Assembly: GCA_034509925.1 (NCBI GenBank)
Contig: CM067529.1
Location: forward strand, 12,586,001-12,650,000
DNA: 64,000 nt
Direction of reading: 5' to 3'
Source of the DNA: Hirudinaria manillensis
Lineage: Eukaryota; Annelida; Clitellata; Hirudinida; Hirudinidae
Shown in pieces: positions 59,769-64,000 of the stretch (within the stretch, counting starts at the first letter, position 1; every line of letters begins with the position of its first letter). The notes below the pieces were generated by a model. The model made no database searches. It was not told where the DNA came from and saw only the letters and a list, made by a program, of their open reading frames with translations. A program made the position numbers and the translations under genes.

Positions 59769-61911
59769 GCATGGATACCTTGTCCTTTCGTGGTCCTATC
59801 TTGGAAGATTTCCGAATGTTTTCCATTATCGTTCGCTTCATTTTTGTTTTTTGTTTGTCTGTTTTTTTTTTTTTTTTGGTTCATTCCGATGTTTTTCCCT
59901 GTTCGTATTTGTTTTGTTGCTGTACTGTTTTAAGTGTTTTTATGGAAGTATTCTCTCTGAATGTGAAATAGTTTTTACATTTCGAATTCTGCTTTTCATT
60001 TATCACGTCTTCTATCATTTACAAGGTCCTGAAAAGCTCAATTCTGACGAGTTTGCCTGTTTAGGTTTTACTCTCCACGGCTCTGGAATATAATAAGCTT
60101 TTACTTTCGACATCTTTCAATCATTGACTTTGATAAATTAACGATTATTATTAATATTATTATTATTATTTGTAAATCTAAATAATTTAAATTGTATAGG
60201 AAAGATAGTTTTTCAGAACCTTTTAATTTGAATCCAATCGTTTCAAAATGATTGCAAATGAACTCCAAGCAATTTTATTCCTCCAAAGAACAAAACTTAG
60301 GTCTGCAATGCTGCCCCTGTAATAGTTCCATCTCAAGGAATTGATGATGATGATGATGATGATGATGACGATGATGATGATGTATTTATTGAACTTCATT
60401 AGCCACTGAACTCTACCATCGCTTATTACCTTTGAGGACATAGATTGTCCTCCTGAATTATAGCCATTCTTTACGGCGATTTTTTGAATTAGTTTGTTTT
60501 AAATTATCTCATATTATCTCAGCTTAAATGTATTGTTTACCACGTGACTTATTTCTATGTATCACGTGATTTATTTCGAATCTATGGACATCCTTGAACC
60601 GGTTTCAGGGTTTGATTTTGTATATCGTCCTTTTTGATTTTCTTTACAAATAAATGTTTGAACTGGCTAAATGTTTACTCTCGAATCATTACATTCGTCC
60701 GTCCGTCCGTCCAATCATCCATCCACCCACCCACCCACCCAACCACCCATCCATCCATCCATCAACCCACCTCCTTGTTTGAGGTTGTCACTAGAGTGGG
60801 GTGTACGGGAGCAACAAACCACCAGCATCTTTTCTAAAAGATTTTTCTAATTTCTAACTTTCACAGATTCACTTACTTGTTAAAGTCTACTGTCCTATCA
60901 GAGCCTATTAAAATTAAATTACTAATATTAATAATTAATTATTATTCAATCAAATAATTCATTTCACTAAATAATTAATTAATTAATTACTGTCCCTAAT
61001 ATCTTTCTGGTGATCAGGTTTTTTCACTGCAACAAGTCAAGCAACTATTGAAACAAAGAAAGGCTCTGAAAGATTTGAATTGACCCAATTCGACACAAAC
61101 ACGAATCGAACATTTTGTTGAAGAACAGAAATATAAGAAATACCGACCGAGAAATATTTCAGATATCCGCCCAGAAAAAAACAAAATCAAGATACAGTCA
61201 TTTTAGGCCTAAGCACGGACAATTCACGACGCCAGAGTTATTCAAATTATCCTTTCAAGAGCCCACTCAACTTCTATTCCTTTCATTTCGTCTTCACATT
61301 TTTAGACCTTCGCGTGACTTCCCTCTTCGTCGGAATTTCAATTTCAAAGGCGAAAGTCACGATCAGTTACAAACGAGACCGAACCTATGTGGCCGGTGGT
61401 GATAGCCTCATTCAATTCGATCACATGCGTGAGTGAATACCACCCAATACCAGTTTTTCATCTATGCTCCTTGACTTCAGGGTGACGGAAAATGGCAAAA
61501 CATTACCCACTACCTATCAGCCAAATAAATAAATAATTCGTGAATCTTAGCTTATTTCATAAATACAGTTTAAATTCAGAAATAAGCAACAACAAGGCAG
61601 TAATCAGTGTTTATTCAAATGGCTATCAAAAAATAAATAAAATAATTTTGGCAGTATGGCAAATTTTAAATCTTAAAGTATATATATTATAAGGCCAGTT
61701 TCAGAGCAGACTCTAAAAACACAAAAAACAAATTGACAAAACTATGCAAAAATGTGCTTAAAATATATATCTAGGTTTCCTAGCAACGCCCTTCCAATCA
61801 GAACTCGACTAGGGTTACAAATTAAGCCACACACACACACATCGTAAAGGCCAAGCATTTTCATCTATGGGATAAACTCAACCCCGTAAACCATTGCCAG
61901 ACTCCAGCCAT
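59769..61911. other. Spacer between the convergent metalloprotease gene and gene E
   Basis: Two genes end towards each other here. The metalloprotease 3' UTR may reach the AATAAA at 60649. For gene E, AATAAA on the - strand lies at 61610-61615, about 300 bases behind its stop. GAT units (60340-60382) and TCCG/TCCA/ACCC units (60690-60766) form microsatellites. The frames at 59737-60093 and 61115-61402 are low-complexity or featureless and I do not support them as genes. Confidence 0.5.
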
Positions 61912-64000
61912 TTACTTTTGTTCACCCGGAGATCCGAACGAGAACACCAAGCAAAATATCACGGATACTACCAGAGCGACGGCCGAGAGGACCATGAAAA
62001 AATCAACTGTGGAAGGGAAAATCAAATCCTAATTTTAATATTTTAATTCTATTTTGAAAGGGATGGAGGGTTAGGAGAAATTGAAAGTAAAGAAACCCAG
62101 GCTGAGTTTGGCTGACCTTTGCAACTGACCTCGTCGACTCTCATATAGAAGAATGAGCATCGGCAGGTATAGCGAACCAAACCGTCTATACAGACAGTAC
62201 TACCCCTGTCACACATATCCGAACCGTTTGCACATTCGTCGAATGGTTCTGCAAGACGTTTTCTTTTCTAGCACGACAATGTCTCATCAGCGATTATCAC
62301 AATCATTGCGAATTATCGTGATATTATTACGATGATATTAACTGATGTTAAAGGAAACTGGAATAATAATAATAATAACAATAATAATATTAATAATAAT
62401 AATAATAATAACATCCAATAAAACAACCTAGACAGAAAGGAGTTCCAGATGCAAATCCAGTCTCGCACTGGCAGTATCCAAATTGTACGAATTCCCATTT
62501 GGGGTCAGGGAGTTTAAAGTTATGACACTTGCTGGGTCCACAGTTTCCATTATTAACGGAGCAATCTTCGTCAAGCACGATCATACTATTACATAGTTTA
62601 TATGTATATATATATATAAGTATTAATATGTAATTTAATATGTAGCACAGTGCATTTATGTATATAATCTTTTATACATGTGTTATTCTTAGAGGCCAAT
62701 CAAGATAATTTTGTAATTTCTCAAAGCAATATCCAACAATATATAAGGAGATCAAGTAAAATGTCACAAAAAGAATGCAGATCAGAAGACAGAATAAAGA
62801 AAGTTAATTCTCTTTTCTTTTCCCAAAATGCTGTTCATTGTGAATACAAAAAGTGTTACCAATTATTTCGCAATTGATTCCTCTTCTACCCTCCGGACAT
62901 TCGGGACAATTTTCGAGTTTATATATGCAATCCCAGGACGGTTGAACCGGATTTGGATTCAGATTTCCTGGTAACAAATGAAAAAGGGACGAGCTTACTA
63001 GTAAGGTTACATAAATGTATTAGACACTGATAGACAAGAGTGACCTAGACGCGGATAGATCAGAGTGGTATAGATAGGATTAGACATCTATAAATGAATT
63101 AATAACGTTTTAAATGCTCAAATTTCTCGAATTTTAAGAAATTAAATTCAAATAAATTTACAGAACTTTTACAGATTTACAACAATTGTTTTAATTGCTG
63201 ATGTTACAGGTGCAGGATGTTATTATTATTATTATTACATACTTCTAATCTGTATCTCCTTCTGGTTAATCGTCAATGCTAATTATTTTCTCGTATTCTT
63301 CTTCACCATTTGGTCTCATGTAAATCAAACAAATCAATTGAATTTACCTGACCAATAGACTGAAAAAACACCGCTGCCTCCGTGAAGTTCGAAATCGTTG
63401 CTTATCTCGTTGCACAAGCTCTGCGATGCTTGTCCGAATGCACTCAACCTGGAGGAACAGCCACAGATGGCGCCCTGCCACGTTTGAACATCGACTCAAT
63501 TTATCGAGGAGAGATGATTATCAAGCAATTTACTTAAGTAATTTATAAGACATAGAGAAATAAGCTATAGAGAAATGGAAGAGAATGGTCTGGTATAAGG
63601 TGAGCTTCTTTTGCAAGAACGACAAGGAATTATCAATTAGCAAGAACGTTGAAAAAGAAATTATTGCAAGAAAATGTTAAAAATAAGATATATATCGTAG
63701 AAAATAGTCAAACTTAAATTAAGTTACCCCAGTCATAGCAAAGAAGGCTTTCTTTTTTTCATAACAAAATGTCCTACAATCTTCCAGGCTTCCAATTCTA
63801 TCATTGGTTATATCGCTAGCAAATGAGAAACATCCGACATGATGGCTGAGACTGGTGCCTGTCAACGAAAGATACCAATTCAAAATGCAACAGTCATTGT
63901 ATTGAGTAATTGATTTTGAACATACTTTTCAGAAATGACTTACCCAGGTAATTTGCCAAGACGTCTTGCATTAAGTCTCCTTTAAATTCAACGACCACAA
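61912..64000 (-). CDS. Gene E (partial): short WSC-like, EGF membrane protein, inverted
   Basis: Exons in reading order on the - strand: 64000-63944 (5' part outside the window), 63858-63728, 63474-63348, 62967-62860, 62565-62428, 62248-62117, 62006-61912. All phases join in frame. The first piece (VVVEFKGDLMQDVLANYLG) matches the end of the N-terminal module of A-D. Then come a WSC-like domain (HHVGCFSF to LHGGSGVFSVY), the CPECPEGRRGINC segment, a Cys-rich EGF-like exon (DCSVNNGNCGPSKC), only one further EGF repeat (FDECANGSDMC), a membrane helix (MVLSAVALVVSVIFCLVF) and a very short tail SFGSPGEQK. The WSC part lacks the last two cysteines, as in gene D. It is the smallest member of the family and the only one on this strand. 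Transcription start lies beyond the window edge. Confidence 0.8.
62357..62411 (-). repeat. ATT-type microsatellite in gene E before the last EGF exon
   Basis: On the coding (-) strand this is an imperfect ATT tract in the intron just upstream of the last EGF exon, the same place as in genes A, B and D. Confidence 0.85.

Noticed and set aside
59737-60093. 118-codon frame rich in Phe and Leu
   Set aside because: It overlaps the metalloprotease stop codon and runs through poly-T DNA in the 3' UTR; no domain.
61115-61402. 95-codon frame behind the metalloprotease gene
   Set aside because: Basic, low-information sequence without homology, splice logic or compositional support.
1-64000. tRNA, rRNA and other structured RNA genes
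   Set aside because: I scanned for tRNA box A/B patterns and rRNA-like conserved blocks by eye and found none convincing; a covariance-model scan would be needed for certainty.

Overview
The window is AT-rich animal DNA (lower-case, intron-rich, GT-AG introns mostly 60-500 bp, no bacterial features). Secreted and membrane proteins of EGF, WSC, BPI and ADAM/ADAMTS type, non-LTR retrotransposon scraps, a Ty3/gypsy remnant and abundant ATT/AAT microsatellites point to an invertebrate. A lophotrochozoan such as an annelid or leech is my best guess, but the species is not shown by the sequence.

Left half (about 1-30 kb): four tandem + strand genes (called A, B, C, D here) encode type I membrane proteins with the order signal peptide, an unassigned N-terminal module, one WSC domain, two cysteine-rich EGF-like segments, six or seven calcium-binding EGF repeats, one membrane helix and a short tail. 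I rebuilt each gene exon by exon. Every model closes in frame (673, 673, 633 and 661 residues), and from exon 5 onward every intron interrupts the coding sequence in phase 1. A and B are near-identical and belong to a repeat unit of about 8.8 kb that also carries a LINE 3' fragment. Between A and B lies a junkyard of LINE pieces, a 5'-truncated Ty3/gypsy fossil and a pseudogene scrap of the same receptor family. A fifth, short member (E) lies on the - strand at the right edge and runs out of the window.

Middle (32-45.2 kb): four + strand genes of the LBP/BPI/PLUNC family (lipid/LPS-binding, secreted), all with the same six exons and the same intron phases (1,0,2,0,0). They encode 442, 449, 448 and 462 residues and keep the family's disulfide cysteines. 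The first two have a TATAAAAG box at the same distance from the start codon. The fourth is GC-richer and much more divergent.

Right part (49.3-59.8 kb): one large 22-exon + strand gene of about 1101 residues. It encodes a secreted zinc metalloprotease with an N-terminal CBM14 chitin-binding domain, a reprolysin catalytic domain (HEIGHNMGALHD, Met-turn), an ADAMTS-type disintegrin-like domain, and then ten tandem six-cysteine PLAC-like repeats with no thrombospondin repeat. A weakly supported small gene may lie at 46.4-48.7 kb.

Taken together the locus packs sugar-binding receptors (WSC/EGF), lipid-binding BPI proteins and a chitin-binding protease side by side, with lineage-specific duplication. 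A role in surface recognition or innate defence is an inference only. All exon calls are manual readings of splice sites and homologous copies, without transcripts.
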